The position numbers were made by a program, and so were the translations under genes. DNA of 45,147 nucleotides from JANQJA01 sp040880285 (lineage in GTDB: Bacteria > Pseudomonadota > Gammaproteobacteria > Pseudomonadales > Azotimanducaceae). The stretch lies in contig JBBDIT010000013.1 in NCBI GenBank assembly GCA_040880285.1, positions 1-45,147 on the forward strand. The letters are read 5' to 3'. This document shows positions 1 to 10,022 of this stretch, piece after piece; position 1 is the stretch's first letter; every line of letters begins with the position of its first letter. The notes under the pieces were generated by a model. The model did no database searches. It was not told the DNA's origin and worked only from the letters and a program-made list of their open reading frames with translations.

Positions 1-3000
1 CCACCGGCGATATCCTCGATGGCAATGGCGCCACCAATAACATTACGGCTGGCGCGGTATCACTGACGGGGGATGGCATTGGTTTTAATGGTACGGCCAC
101 CGACAGTATTGAGATCGTGGCGACGACGTTAACGACAGATACCAGTGGTGGCAGCAATCGGGATCAGCATTTGTCGACGGATGCGCTGGCTTTGAATTTG
201 CTGAATGCGGGTGGCGGGGACATTACGCTGGCGGCCTCTGGTGCACTGACAGACAACAATGGCACCACCACCAATGTTATTGCCACGACCCTGACGATTA
301 CCGGCAACCAGGCGGTAACGGATATCGAGACCGATGTTGATAATCTGGCCCTGACCACGGCGGCCACGTCGATCACCAACACTGGTGCACTGGCGGTGCT
401 GGACTCAACCCTGACGGGTCAGTTGGACCTGGTGAATGATACCGACATCACCCTGAACCAGATCAGCGCCGGTGCCAACCCGGTCAACATCAATGCGGGC
501 ACCACCGGCGATATCCTCGATGGTAATGCTGGCACCAATAACGTCACGGCTGGCGCCTTGTCCTTGACCGGTGCAAATATCGGCTTTGATGGGACGACCA
601 CGGATGCACTCGAGATTGCGGTGGCAAGCCTTGTGACAGACACCAGCGTCGCCGCTGGTGACCAGCATCTGGTTGAGGCCGATGGTCTGACGATCACATC
701 GATGACTGCGGGCGCGGGTGCGATTGACCTGACGGTTGGCGGCGCCGTGGTGGATACGGCGGGCGATGATACAACTACAGATGTTATCGCGGGTGCGTTC
801 ACGCTGACGGATGCGACGGGCATCGGGGTGACGATTGCCGATGGTTTGAATCTGAATGTGGGCGAACTGACGCTGACCAATGGCAGTGGCAATGCGTTTA
901 TTACCGAGGCGGACGGCTTTGCTGCAAACCTGCTGGACCAGGGTACGGGGACGCTGACGCTGGATATGGGTGGTGCGCTGACAGACAACAATGGCACCAC
1001 CAATGTTATTGCCACGATCCTGACGATTACCGGCAACCAGGCGGTCACCGATATCGAGACCGATGTTGATAATCTGGCCCTGACCACGGCGGCCACGTCG
1101 ATCACCAACACTGGTGCACTGGCGGTGCTGGACTCAACCCTGACGGGTCAGTTGGACCTGGTGAATGATACCGACATCACCCTGAACCAGATCAGCGCCG
1201 GTGCCAACCCGGTCAACATCAATGCGGGCACCACCGGCGATATCCTCGATGGTAATGCTGGCACCAATAACGTCACGGCTGGCGCGGTATCACTGACGGG
1301 GGATGGCATTGGTTTTAATGGTACGGCCACCGACAGTATTGAGATCGTGGCGACGACGTTAACGACAGATACCAGTGGTGGCAGCAATCGGGATCAGCAT
1401 TTGTCGACGGATGCGCTGGCTTTGAATTTGCTGAATGCGGGTGGCGGGGACATTACGCTGGCGGCCTCTGGTGCACTGACAGACAACAATGGCACCACCA
1501 CCAATGTTATTGCGACGACGCTGACGATTACCGGCAACCAGGCGGTAACGGATATCGAGACCGCGGTCTCTAACCTGGATCTGACGACGGCGGCGACCAG
1601 TATCAGTAATACCGGTGCGCTGGCGGTGCTGGACTCGACCGTGACCGGTCAGTTGGATCTGGTTAACGACAACACGATTGCACTGGGTTCAATCACTGCC
1701 ACAGGCCAGACGGTAAACCTGTCAGCCGGTGGTGAGATCACCGATGGCAATGCAGATGCGGGTACAACCGATACGACGGTGAACGTGACCGCAGATACGC
1801 TGGCCATCACCGGCAACCAGGCGGTCACCGATATCGAGACTGATGTTGATAATCTGGCCCTGACCACGGCGGCCACGTCGATCACCAACACTGGTGCACT
1901 GGCGGTGCTGGACTCAACCCTGACGGGTCAGTTGGACCTGGTGAATGATACCGACATCACCCTGAACCAGATCAGCGCCGGTGCCAACCCGGTCAACATC
2001 AATGCGGGCACCACCGGCGATATCCTCGATGGTAATGCTGGCACCAATAACGTCACGGCTGGCGCCTTGTCCTTGACCGGTGCAAATATCGGCTTTGATG
2101 GGACGACCACGGATGCACTCGAGATTGCGGTGGCAAGCCTTGTGACAGACACCAGCGTCGCCGCTGGTGACCAGCATCTGGTTGAGGCCGATGGTCTGAC
2201 GATCACATCGATGACTGCGGGCGCGGGTGCGATTGACCTGACGGTTGGCGGCGCCGTGGTGGATACGGCGGGCGATGATACAACTACAGATGTTATCGCG
2301 GGTGCGTTCACGCTGACGGATGCGACGGGCATCGGGGTGACGATTGCCGATGGTTTGAATCTGAATGTGGGCGAACTGACGCTGACCAATGGCAGTGGCA
2401 ATGCGTTTATTACCGAGGCGGACGGCTTTGCTGCAAACCTGCTGGACCAGGGTACGGGGACGCTGACGCTGGATATGGGTGGTGCGCTGACAGACAACAA
2501 TGGCACCACCACCAATGTTATTGCGACGACGCTGACGATCACGGGCGGCATTGGAGTTGACCTGGATACGCAGGTCACGAATCTGCAGGTTGCTACCGGT
2601 GTGACGACGCTTGCGAACACGGGTTCGCTGACGATCCTTGATTCGACGGTGACGGGTACCAGCACGATCAGTTCCACGCTGGGGATTGCGTTGAACGCGA
2701 TCAGTGCTGATGTCCTGACTTTGGCTTCCAGTGCGGGCGCTATTACCGATGCGGGTCTTGATGTCCTGGCGGATGTGACGGCCAATACAGTGAATCTCAA
2801 TGCAGTGAGTGGTATCGGTGCCACCGGTGCCAATGCCAGCATGGATATCACGGCAAATACCATCAATGCCCAGAACACGACCTCGGGTGGTGTGTTCATC
2901 AACAGCCTGGGTCTGTCGGGTGCCGCTGCGCTGACCCTGGGTGACATGGATGCCACCACGGCGGGTGATGTGGAGGTATTGGCGGTGACCGATGTGCTGG

Positions 3001-6000
3001 TCGGCGCGGTGGATGCGGCTGGCAGCATTGTGATCAATACCAGTGCCGGCTCGATCAATGATTTAACGGACAATGACGATGTTGTTGCGGACCTGACGGC
3101 GGGTACGGCGATCACACTTGCTGCCACCACCGGTATCGGTGATGGTGCGACCAATCGCGCGCTGGAGGTGGATGCCCCGGCCTTGTCGATCTCAACCACG
3201 AATGGTGGTACCGGGATCAATGATGTCAGCGGTGGTGCGGTGACCCTCACGCTCACTACCGATGGTGACATTAACTATGCGACCACGGGCGATATCCTTA
3301 TCGATGCGGTCACCAGTGCTTCCGGTAGTGTGACGCTGGTCTCGACATTGGGCTCCATCAACGACGTGGATCCGACGGACACCACCACCGTGGACATCAC
3401 CGCGGCGACATTGATCGACCTGACCGCGGCCACGGGTATCGGTAACACGGCCGAGCTGGAACTGGCTGGGGGTTCGTTATTGGCCGCGAGTGTGACGGCT
3501 ACCGGTGTCATCGACATTATCGGCCTGGGCACCTTGACGCTGACCGATGTGGATACGTTTGACGGCAGCACTGATATCCTGGCCGATGCAGTTACCTTGA
3601 CCGGGGCGCTAAGCACGGATGCCCTTACTATTGATGCCTCTGGTGGTGTCGGTGCCATCAACCAGACCGCCGGTAGTGTCAATGTCACCGGAATCACCAC
3701 GTTGCAAGCGCAGTTGACGGACGCGATTACGTTTGGCCAGACTACAAACAATTTTGATAGTGACGGCTCCGGTGATGTAGTTACTGCAATCGGCGGTGAT
3801 ATTACTCTGGTGGACTCGGGCGATCTCACGCTCGGAACGATTACTGGTGGCGGTTTTGTCTCTGCCACAGCCGACGTTGATAACAACAATGTCTCGACGT
3901 TGCGTGTAACCGGGTTAGTCTCTTCGGGTACCAGTACTACACTGGCAGGCGGCACCGACAACAACGATACGATCGATATTGATGCGGACATTACCGCGGG
4001 TAGCGATATCGTGATCCAGAACGCCCTCGATGTCCGGATTGATGCCTCGACGGCAAGGACGCTGACTGCCAATGGCGGGGGTATCGCGGTGACCACGGGT
4101 ATCGGTGGCATTACCCTTGACGGTGGCAGCGATACGGTAACGTTTGATTCAAATGATAATGCATCTACGGTCGATCTTGCGGCAATTGTCGACGACGGGA
4201 TTGGTGGTACAGCGGCAGACCTTGTGATCACTTCGGATGGCAGTGTCACCAGTGCGGGCATTGATCTCGGCGACACCAATGACGGCACCTTGTTGATTAC
4301 TATTGATAGCGCTGGCGGCACAACGCAGTCATTGACGATCAATGGTGAGCTCACCAATGTGGACAGTTTGACGCTGTCGGGCAATGGCACGGACGAGACG
4401 TTTGCCATTAATCAGGACCTGACCACAACCGGCGGTGCGCTGACGATCCAGAATGCCTCGTTGATCGATGTGAACGCACAGTTAAATGCCGCAACGGACC
4501 TTGACCTTATCAACGCCACGACCGTCAGTATTGCCAGCTCCACTGCGCCAACCTTGGCGGCCGGTGGTAGTATTGATGTGAGCTCTGGCGTTACCGGTAT
4601 CACGCTGGATGGTGGCGGCGATGTCTCTATGCTGGGTCTGGCCGGGATTACACTTGCACCGGTGACTTCTGCTGGCACCAACCTTGTTCTGGACAGCGGC
4701 ACCACAGGTACCATCAGCGCGGGTACTATCAGCGGCATTGGCATACTCGATATTGCAGGCAGCGCGGGCGCAAACTTCCAGTCAGTGTCAGCTGACACCA
4801 TTGATGTCTCTGACACGGAAGATGGCCAGAATGTGGTATTCAATGGTGATGTCTCGGCGACAACACTGACCACCACTGCCAATGGCTATCACCTTGTCTT
4901 CAATGGCGCCAATAATTCTTTTGCTAATGCGGTGACTTTCAACAATATTGGTTCGCTGACATTTGGTGATGGCGCAGGCGACACGACTACATTCTCAAAC
5001 GGTGTTACTGCAACCAGTGTGAGTGATATCTCACTGCGCGGAACCATTCAATCACTTGGCACAAGTGGTATTTTGCTGGGTGACGCGGATACTTCAATAG
5101 CGGTTGCTGCGAATTCAACGATCGGCGGAGCCGGTACAGGCGCGATTGATTTAGGCGATATGGTCCTCTCTGACGGCGTTACGCTCAATGTCGGTACCGG
5201 AATTGCCAACACGATTACTATGGACTCGGTCGCTGGCACAACCGGCGGCACGGCTTCTACTATTGCGCTGAATACAACAGGTATCATCAACGTGGCAGGT
5301 TCAGTTGGCACGGATATCGGCGCGTTGACCGTAACCAATTCAGGTGGTGCCACATTTGCCGGTACGGTTCAGGTGGCGACGGCTAATTTGACTGAGACTC
5401 TTGGCACCATCGCGTTCCAGGACAATGCTGCGATTACAACGCTGAATACAGGTGGCAGTTATTTGTTGTCGTTTACCGGTGATACGACCACGATCAACAA
5501 TGCCCTTGTGTTCTCGAATGCGGGTGGGCTCGTGTTTGGTGACCAGGCCAGTGACTCGATCGTATTCGGTGGTGGTGCTAACGCGAGTGATGACCAGATC
5601 AGCATCTTTGGCGCGGTCAGCACAACCAATGACGTATTGAACCTGGGTGATGTCGATGTATCAGGCGATTCCAGTATTACAACCGGTAATTCTGCGCTAT
5701 TTGTGAACAGTCTGGACGGTGCAGGTTTCCCGTCACTTGTCGTTGATTCTGGTGTGGTTACTATCGCCAGTACGGTTGATGGCATTGACCTTGTAATTGA
5801 CGACAGTGGTGGCGTTACCTTCCAGGGCGAAGTCGGCGCCGTGACGCCCGTTGATTTAACCATCAATGATACGACATCGGGACAGACAATCCTGTTTCAG
5901 GACAATGCTCACCTTTCCAGTATGACGACGTCAGCATTGGGTTATAGGATTGCGTTTACCGGCAATACCACGGAGTTGGACAGTCAGGTCACGTTTACTA

Positions 6001-9000
6001 ATTCAGGTGGTATCACGCTGGGTAATGAAGCGACCGACCAGTTAATTTTTACGGCTGGGTTGACGAATGCCGGGTTAAGTACTACTGCATTTTTTGGCCA
6101 ATTGACTTCAGAAGGGGCAGCAATCAGTCTCGGCAACGTTAGTCTGGGTAATGGAAACTCTTCCATCGATACTTCGGTTAATGTGGCGACCGGCGCAGAT
6201 ATCACGATGGGATCGGTTTCAAATTCGGGTGCGACCCTGGAAGTGGATGCGGGTTCAGGTGGAAATACCGTTGCATTCAATGGCAACGTGAACATTGCTG
6301 GATTGACGACCTTTGCGAACAATTACCTGGTTGATTTCCTCGGGACTACCAATGTCATTTCGAATACCACGAATTTCCTGAATACCGGTCAATTGACTTT
6401 TGGCAATGCCGCCAGTGATTCAATCGAGTTTACTGGAGGCTTGACCGTCGCAGGTGGCGCCAACATCAATGGTACGGTTAGAACCGTGGGCCAGCCCATG
6501 ACCTTGCGGGATGTGACGCTCGCCGGTGGTGGTACATCCATCCTCAACACGGGCGGTGGCGCACTTACCGTTACAGGTGCTATCGACAATACAGCCGGAT
6601 CGGAGAATCTCACAATCAATACGACGGCCGGTGCTGTCGATTTACAGAATGTTATCGACCTGAATAGCCTGACGATTACCGCGGGTACGGTAAGTGTAGA
6701 CCAGGGCGTGAACTTGACGGGGCTTCTTTCGGTCACCAACAGTGGCGCGTTTACCCAGGCTGCCGGTGCTGACATTTTGGCTTCAAGTGGTGCTACTTTC
6801 AGTGGGGATGTCAATCTTGGCGCGAATATTTCGTCGATTAATTCGGGTATCACCATCCAGGGTGGTCTGACACTGCTGGAAAATGCCGATGTAAGCTTGT
6901 CGACGGCTGCAGGCGGCGGTGCGATCCGTGTCGACGGTACCAGCATCGGTACCCTGGGTGCGGGCAACGAAACGCTGACTCTCACTGCCGGTACCGGTGC
7001 GGTCACATTCGCGGATATCTATGGCGCGGCCAATCTGTCTGCGGATGCGGGTGGACTGACCGATTTCACTATCACCAGTTCCGGTGCGGTTAACCTGGGT
7101 GAGGTCAACATTGCCGGCGCCCTGACACAGTTGGCGACAACTGGTAATACGACATTTCGAGACACGGTCAACCTTGGCACGGCGGACCTAAACGGTACTA
7201 ACTACATCCTCGACAACTTTACGGCAACCGGTAATGTTGTCATCAATGCCACGGGTTTGGTGAGTCAATCGAGTGGGACGACGTTGAGTGTCAGCGGTCT
7301 ACTCGATCTTACCGCTGAGGATGCGACCCTGGCCTCACTATCTGCCGCTGGTGGTATTGCACTTGATATCAATGATGATGCAACGCTGGTCAACGATCAG
7401 GATCTGGCGATCTCGGGCTCTGTCGGTGGTGACCTGAACGTAATTGCGGATAATCAGGAGATTACGATCAGAACCGGCGAGTCACTGTCAGTCACCGGCA
7501 ATGCCGACTTTTTGAGTGAAGTGGTAACGCTGGCAGATTTCACGGTCGGTGGCCGTGTCAGCGTCGAGGCAGATGATGTGACGATTAACAGCGCACAGGC
7601 AATAGCACTGCAAGGCAGTATTGCCAATGATCTGTTTGTTGAGACGCTGGTTGGCGATATATCCGACAGTGGTCAATTGACCGTTAACGGCCAGGCCACG
7701 TTCGCTTCAGCTGAAGGTATCAATATTTCAGGCAATCTGGCCAACTTCGGTTCACTGGATGTCACCAGTGTTGGCGACACTACTGTCTTTGAATCCAGCG
7801 CAATGGTTCTTTCTAATGTTGATGTACCCGGTAATCTCAATTTGTCCGCGGTGGGTAGTATGACTGATGCTGCAGGTGCGGACATTGCCGTTGGGGGCAG
7901 GGCATCACTTTCCGTTACCAGCGGCAATCGCACCCTGACGCTCGACGGCGCCGATAACGAATTTGGTTCACTTGAAATTTTTGCTGGTGCAGCAATCGTC
8001 AATGTGCAGGGTGATACGATCCTTGCCGCCGTTGATGTTGATTCGATTGAATTTTTTGGCACGGGTGATTTGACCGTCGGCGAAGGTGGTGGGACCGTCA
8101 GCGTTGACCAGCAAGCGTCATTGATTGCAGACAACATCACGTTTGCAGCCAATAGTGACAATGAGGTTGGGCAGCTGGCCATAACCTCGGCTGCTGGAGA
8201 TTCAAATTTCGTCAATATCCGTTCCTCTGTATTGCCGTCAGCACCTGATGGATTTATCAGTATCAATTCGCCTAACGTATTGATTGGAGTTGCTGGCGAA
8301 ACTATTTCGCTGGTAACAGAAGGGTCAGCGGCTGGCGGCAACGTATCGATCAATAGCGTTGATGCAAGCCGCACGCCACTACCCGGTGAAGGCGCGATTC
8401 AACTGATTGGTGATGTCGTGGTCGATACAACCAATGGTGGAAGTTCTGTCGGGGCAGATATTACACTGGTATCCGACGGTGTGAACAGCGGCACGATCTC
8501 GGCGCAAGATGAGACGGTTCCCACCACATTGACGCTGATTGCAGGACAGGGTCAGGTTGAATTGGGTGACTTCCTTTCTACCAATCAAATTTCAGCCTTC
8601 ACCGTGGCAAGCGCAGATACCGTCAATCTGGAAGACGTCTATGTAACGGGTAGTGAAATTGACGTCAATGCGTCCGGTAGTATTCTGGTAGAAGGAACAT
8701 TACAAAATTCGCTCGGCAATATTACCCTTACCGCCGGCGGACAGGTTGTTGTCGATGAAAGTGTTGAGACGGGTGGTGACGTCAGCTTTTCTGCCAACCA
8801 GGCAGTCCTGTTGGGCAGCAATACCTCAGCTGGTGGTTCAGTAACGCTGGCGAGCCTCGGTGCTGGCATCGATTCTGCGGAAATGATCCAGGCGGGGGAA
8901 AATATTGGCATCGCGGCAGCTGGTGGAATTTCGCTGTCCGGCCCAACAAGCGGATCCGCGCTCACATCAACCGGCGGTACTGTCACAATAGTTTCTGCAG

Positions 9001-9998
9001 GTGGCGACATCTTCTTTATCAACGATGTGTCTTCAGCGCTCGCTTTCACAGCCTATAGCGCTAACGGGAAGATTGCGCAGAGCAAGGATACCTTCATTCG
9101 AAGCCAGGACACCGCGACTCTGGTGGCAGAGACGGCTATTGAAATTGCGACGATACAGGCCGAGTCCGATGTGACCCTGGTGATAGAACAGCAGGAGGTG
9201 GGTCCTGATGGCGTGACGCCAACCTTTAGTCGCGTCAACGATGCAATTTTATTCGGTGATGGAGATACCAATCAGGATGTCGCCAGCACCAATGGTAATA
9301 TTGTCTATGTCGCGCCGGTTGCAAACGTGGGTAGTGAGGAAGCTGACCAGAACTTTGTCCAACGTGCGTTAAATGGCGGCATTTTCTACGGTCTGGAATC
9401 TGGTGAATTCTTCTCTGACGATATTGGCTTGTCGTCCATCTTGCTGGTGATACCTCCCCAACCTCAAACCGAATTGGCGTCGCTGTTTGTTCAGGATAGC
9501 AATCTGTTCACTCTCGGTGCGACCACAGGGCTGACGTTATTCGATGGTTCATCTCAAACTAACTTCAATAATCTGATTGCGGGTTCAACCAATGCTTCTT
9601 CACGAGCGGGTGAAACGACTGCGGCTTCGAGCACACGTTCTACTGCAGCGTCGCAGCGTGACGATGAAGAGGAAGTTGCTGAAGTTGATGAGGCGGCGTT
9701 CCAGAACCTCAGGAACTATGATCAAAACCCGCAGGGTATCCTGTTGCCGGCAGATCAACGTTTTGCCTATGATGAAAACGGCGACATTTACCTGATGGTC
9801 ACGATGGCATCCAGCGATGGCCGGTTCTACCAGTTACCGATGTACCAATTTGAGCTGGATCTTAAAATCGATGCATTGCCTGTCTATTCGAGTAATGCGG
9901 GGACGGGAAAAAGACAAACAGAAGAAAATAGAGCCTACTCACCGTCAATGGTCCCATTCGACTATCGGCCCCAGGGGGGTAGCGCGGGCGGCGAATAG
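1..9998 (+). CDS. Giant repetitive secreted protein (filamentous haemagglutinin/adhesin-like), 5' end outside window
   Basis: The frame is open from the first bases of the window (codons start at base 3), so the gene begins upstream; the GTG at 117 is only an internal codon. About 3,330 residues are visible. They form endless short beta-strand-like repeats rich in Thr, Gly, Asp, Asn, Ala and Ser, of the kind seen in two-partner-secretion exoproteins and large adhesins. No lysine or cysteine was seen until codons near base 9069. The last 300 residues differ: no repeats, a Ser/Thr-rich linker, an acidic DDEEEVAEVDEAA patch, then a compact tail with aromatic residues ending in PQGGSAGGE. I see no autotransporter barrel, LPXTG or obvious type I secretion tail. 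The TpsA-like signal domain, if present, lies upstream. Likely a surface or matrix protein; target unknown. Confidence 0.82.
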   Translation, partial: TGDILDGNGATNNITAGAVSLTGDGIGFNGTATDSIEIVATTLTTDTSGGSNRDQHLSTDALALNLLNAGGGDITLAASGALTDNNGTTTNVIATTLTITGNQAVTDIETDVDNLALTTAATSITNTGALAVLDSTLTGQLDLVNDTDITLNQISAGANPVNINAGTTGDILDGNAGTNNVTAGALSLTGANIGFDGTTTDALEIAVASLVTDTSVAAGDQHLVEADGLTITSMTAGAGAIDLTVGGAVVDTAGDDTTTDVIAGAFTLTDATGIGVTIADGLNLNVGELTLTNGSGNAFITEADGFAANLLDQGTGTLTLDMGGALTDNNGTTNVIATILTITGNQAVTDIETDVDNLALTTAATSITNTGALAVLDSTLTGQLDLVNDTDITLNQISAGANPVNINAGTTGDILDGNAGTNNVTAGAVSLTGDGIGFNGTATDSIEIVATTLTTDTSGGSNRDQHLSTDALALNLLNAGGGDITLAASGALTDNNGTTTNVIATTLTITGNQAVTDIETAVSNLDLTTAATSISNTGALAVLDSTVTGQLDLVNDNTIALGSITATGQTVNLSAGGEITDGNADAGTTDTTVNVTADTLAITGNQAVTDIETDVDNLALTTAATSITNTGALAVLDSTLTGQLDLVNDTDITLNQISAGANPVNINAGTTGDILDGNAGTNNVTAGALSLTGANIGFDGTTTDALEIAVASLVTDTSVAAGDQHLVEADGLTITSMTAGAGAIDLTVGGAVVDTAGDDTTTDVIAGAFTLTDATGIGVTIADGLNLNVGELTLTNGSGNAFITEADGFAANLLDQGTGTLTLDMGGALTDNNGTTTNVIATTLTITGGIGVDLDTQVTNLQVATGVTTLANTGSLTILDSTVTGTSTISSTLGIALNAISADVLTLASSAGAITDAGLDVLADVTANTVNLNAVSGIGATGANASMDITANTINAQNTTSGGVFINSLGLSGAAALTLGDMDATTAGDVEVLAVTDVLVGAVDAAGSIVINTSAGSINDLTDNDDVVADLTAGTAITLAATTGIGDGATNRALEVDAPALSISTTNGGTGINDVSGGAVTLTLTTDGDINYATTGDILIDAVTSASGSVTLVSTLGSINDVDPTDTTTVDITAATLIDLTAATGIGNTAELELAGGSLLAASVTATGVIDIIGLGTLTLTDVDTFDGSTDILADAVTLTGALSTDALTIDASGGVGAINQTAGSVNVTGITTLQAQLTDAITFGQTTNNFDSDGSGDVVTAIGGDITLVDSGDLTLGTITGGGFVSATADVDNNNVSTLRVTGLVSSGTSTTLAGGTDNNDTIDIDADITAGSDIVIQNALDVRIDASTARTLTANGGGIAVTTGIGGITLDGGSDTVTFDSNDNASTVDLAAIVDDGIGGTAADLVITSDGSVTSAGIDLGDTNDGTLLITIDSAGGTTQSLTINGELTNVDSLTLSGNGTDETFAINQDLTTTGGALTIQNASLIDVNAQLNAATDLDLINATTVSIASSTAPTLAAGGSIDVSSGVTGITLDGGGDVSMLGLAGITLAPVTSAGTNLVLDSGTTGTISAGTISGIGILDIAGSAGANFQSVSADTIDVSDTEDGQNVVFNGDVSATTLTTTANGYHLVFNGANNSFANAVTFNNIGSLTFGDGAGDTTTFSNGVTATSVSDISLRGTIQSLGTSGILLGDADTSIAVAANSTIGGAGTGAIDLGDMVLSDGVTLNVGTGIANTITMDSVAGTTGGTASTIALNTTGIINVAGSVGTDIGALTVTNSGGATFAGTVQVATANLTETLGTIAFQDNAAITTLNTGGSYLLSFTGDTTTINNALVFSNAGGLVFGDQASDSIVFGGGANASDDQISIFGAVSTTNDVLNLGDVDVSGDSSITTGNSALFVNSLDGAGFPSLVVDSGVVTIASTVDGIDLVIDDSGGVTFQGEVGAVTPVDLTINDTTSGQTILFQDNAHLSSMTTSALGYRIAFTGNTTELDSQVTFTNSGGITLGNEATDQLIFTAGLTNAGLSTTAFFGQLTSEGAAISLGNVSLGNGNSSIDTSVNVATGADITMGSVSNSGATLEVDAGSGGNTVAFNGNVNIAGLTTFANNYLVDFLGTTNVISNTTNFLNTGQLTFGNAASDSIEFTGGLTVAGGANINGTVRTVGQPMTLRDVTLAGGGTSILNTGGGALTVTGAIDNTAGSENLTINTTAGAVDLQNVIDLNSLTITAGTVSVDQGVNLTGLLSVTNSGAFTQAAGADILASSGATFSGDVNLGANISSINSGITIQGGLTLLENADVSLSTAAGGGAIRVDGTSIGTLGAGNETLTLTAGTGAVTFADIYGAANLSADAGGLTDFTITSSGAVNLGEVNIAGALTQLATTGNTTFRDTVNLGTADLNGTNYILDNFTATGNVVINATGLVSQSSGTTLSVSGLLDLTAEDATLASLSAAGGIALDINDDATLVNDQDLAISGSVGGDLNVIADNQEITIRTGESLSVTGNADFLSEVVTLADFTVGGRVSVEADDVTINSAQAIALQGSIANDLFVETLVGDISDSGQLTVNGQATFASAEGINISGNLANFGSLDVTSVGDTTVFESSAMVLSNVDVPGNLNLSAVGSMTDAAGADIAVGGRASLSVTSGNRTLTLDGADNEFGSLEIFAGAAIVNVQGDTILAAVDVDSIEFFGTGDLTVGEGGGTVSVDQQASLIADNITFAANSDNEVGQLAITSAAGDSNFVNIRSSVLPSAPDGFISINSPNVLIGVAGETISLVTEGSAAGGNVSINSVDASRTPLPGEGAIQLIGDVVVDTTNGGSSVGADITLVSDGVNSGTISAQDETVPTTLTLIAGQGQVELGDFLSTNQISAFTVASADTVNLEDVYVTGSEIDVNASGSILVEGTLQNSLGNITLTAGGQVVVDESVETGGDVSFSANQAVLLGSNTSAGGSVTLASLGAGIDSAEMIQAGENIGIAAAGGISLSGPTSGSALTSTGGTVTIVSAGGDIFFINDVSSALAFTAYSANGKIAQSKDTFIRSQDTATLVAETAIEIATIQAESDVTLVIEQQEVGPDGVTPTFSRVNDAILFGDGDTNQDVASTNGNIVYVAPVANVGSEEADQNFVQRALNGGIFYGLESGEFFSDDIGLSSILLVIPPQPQTELASLFVQDSNLFTLGATTGLTLFDGSSQTNFNNLIAGSTNASSRAGETTAASSTRSTAASQRDDEEEVAEVDEAAFQNLRNYDQNPQGILLPADQRFAYDENGDIYLMVTMASSDGRFYQLPMYQFELDLKIDALPVYSSNAGTGKRQTEENRAYSPSMVPFDYRPQGGSAGGE
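45..283 (+). repeat. Direct repeat R2, copy 1 (239 bp)
   Basis: Matches 1275-1513 without a difference on reading, at an offset of 1230 bases (410 codons, in frame). Together with R1 this means that most of bases 45-2511 is built from two nearly identical modules. Confidence 0.94.
333..1002 (+). repeat. Long direct repeat R1, copy 1 (670 bp)
   Basis: Reading base by base, 333-1002 matches 1842-2511 with no difference found, at an offset of 1509 bases (503 codons, in frame). The first part, 321-556, also recurs at 1050-1285 (offset 729, 243 codons). Copies diverge abruptly at their ends, which suggests recent intragenic duplication or gene conversion rather than ancient repeats. Confidence 0.95.
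1050..1285 (+). repeat. Direct repeat R1, partial third copy (236 bp)
   Basis: Identical on reading to 321-556, in frame within the giant exoprotein gene. It stops matching at base 1286, where the sequence switches to the R2 unit. The junction indicates a mosaic of shuffled modules. Confidence 0.93.
1275..1513 (+). repeat. Direct repeat R2, copy 2 (239 bp)
   Basis: Partner of 45-283. It directly follows, with a short overlap, the partial R1 copy ending at 1285. Confidence 0.94.
1842..2511 (+). repeat. Long direct repeat R1, copy 2 (670 bp)
   Basis: Partner of 333-1002. One ACC codon distinguishes the flanks: the run of ACC triplets after the repeat is one longer here than at base 1000. Downstream of 2511 the gene continues with unique, diverged repeats. 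Confidence 0.95.
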
Positions 9999-10022
9999 CG
10001 GCTCTTGACTTTATTGCGGGCT

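Noticed and set aside
1928..3271. Long minus-strand open frames opposite the exoprotein gene (for example 447 codons)
   Set aside because: They mirror the codon bias and repeats of the plus-strand gene, lack ribosome sites and duplicate along with the repeats; shadows.
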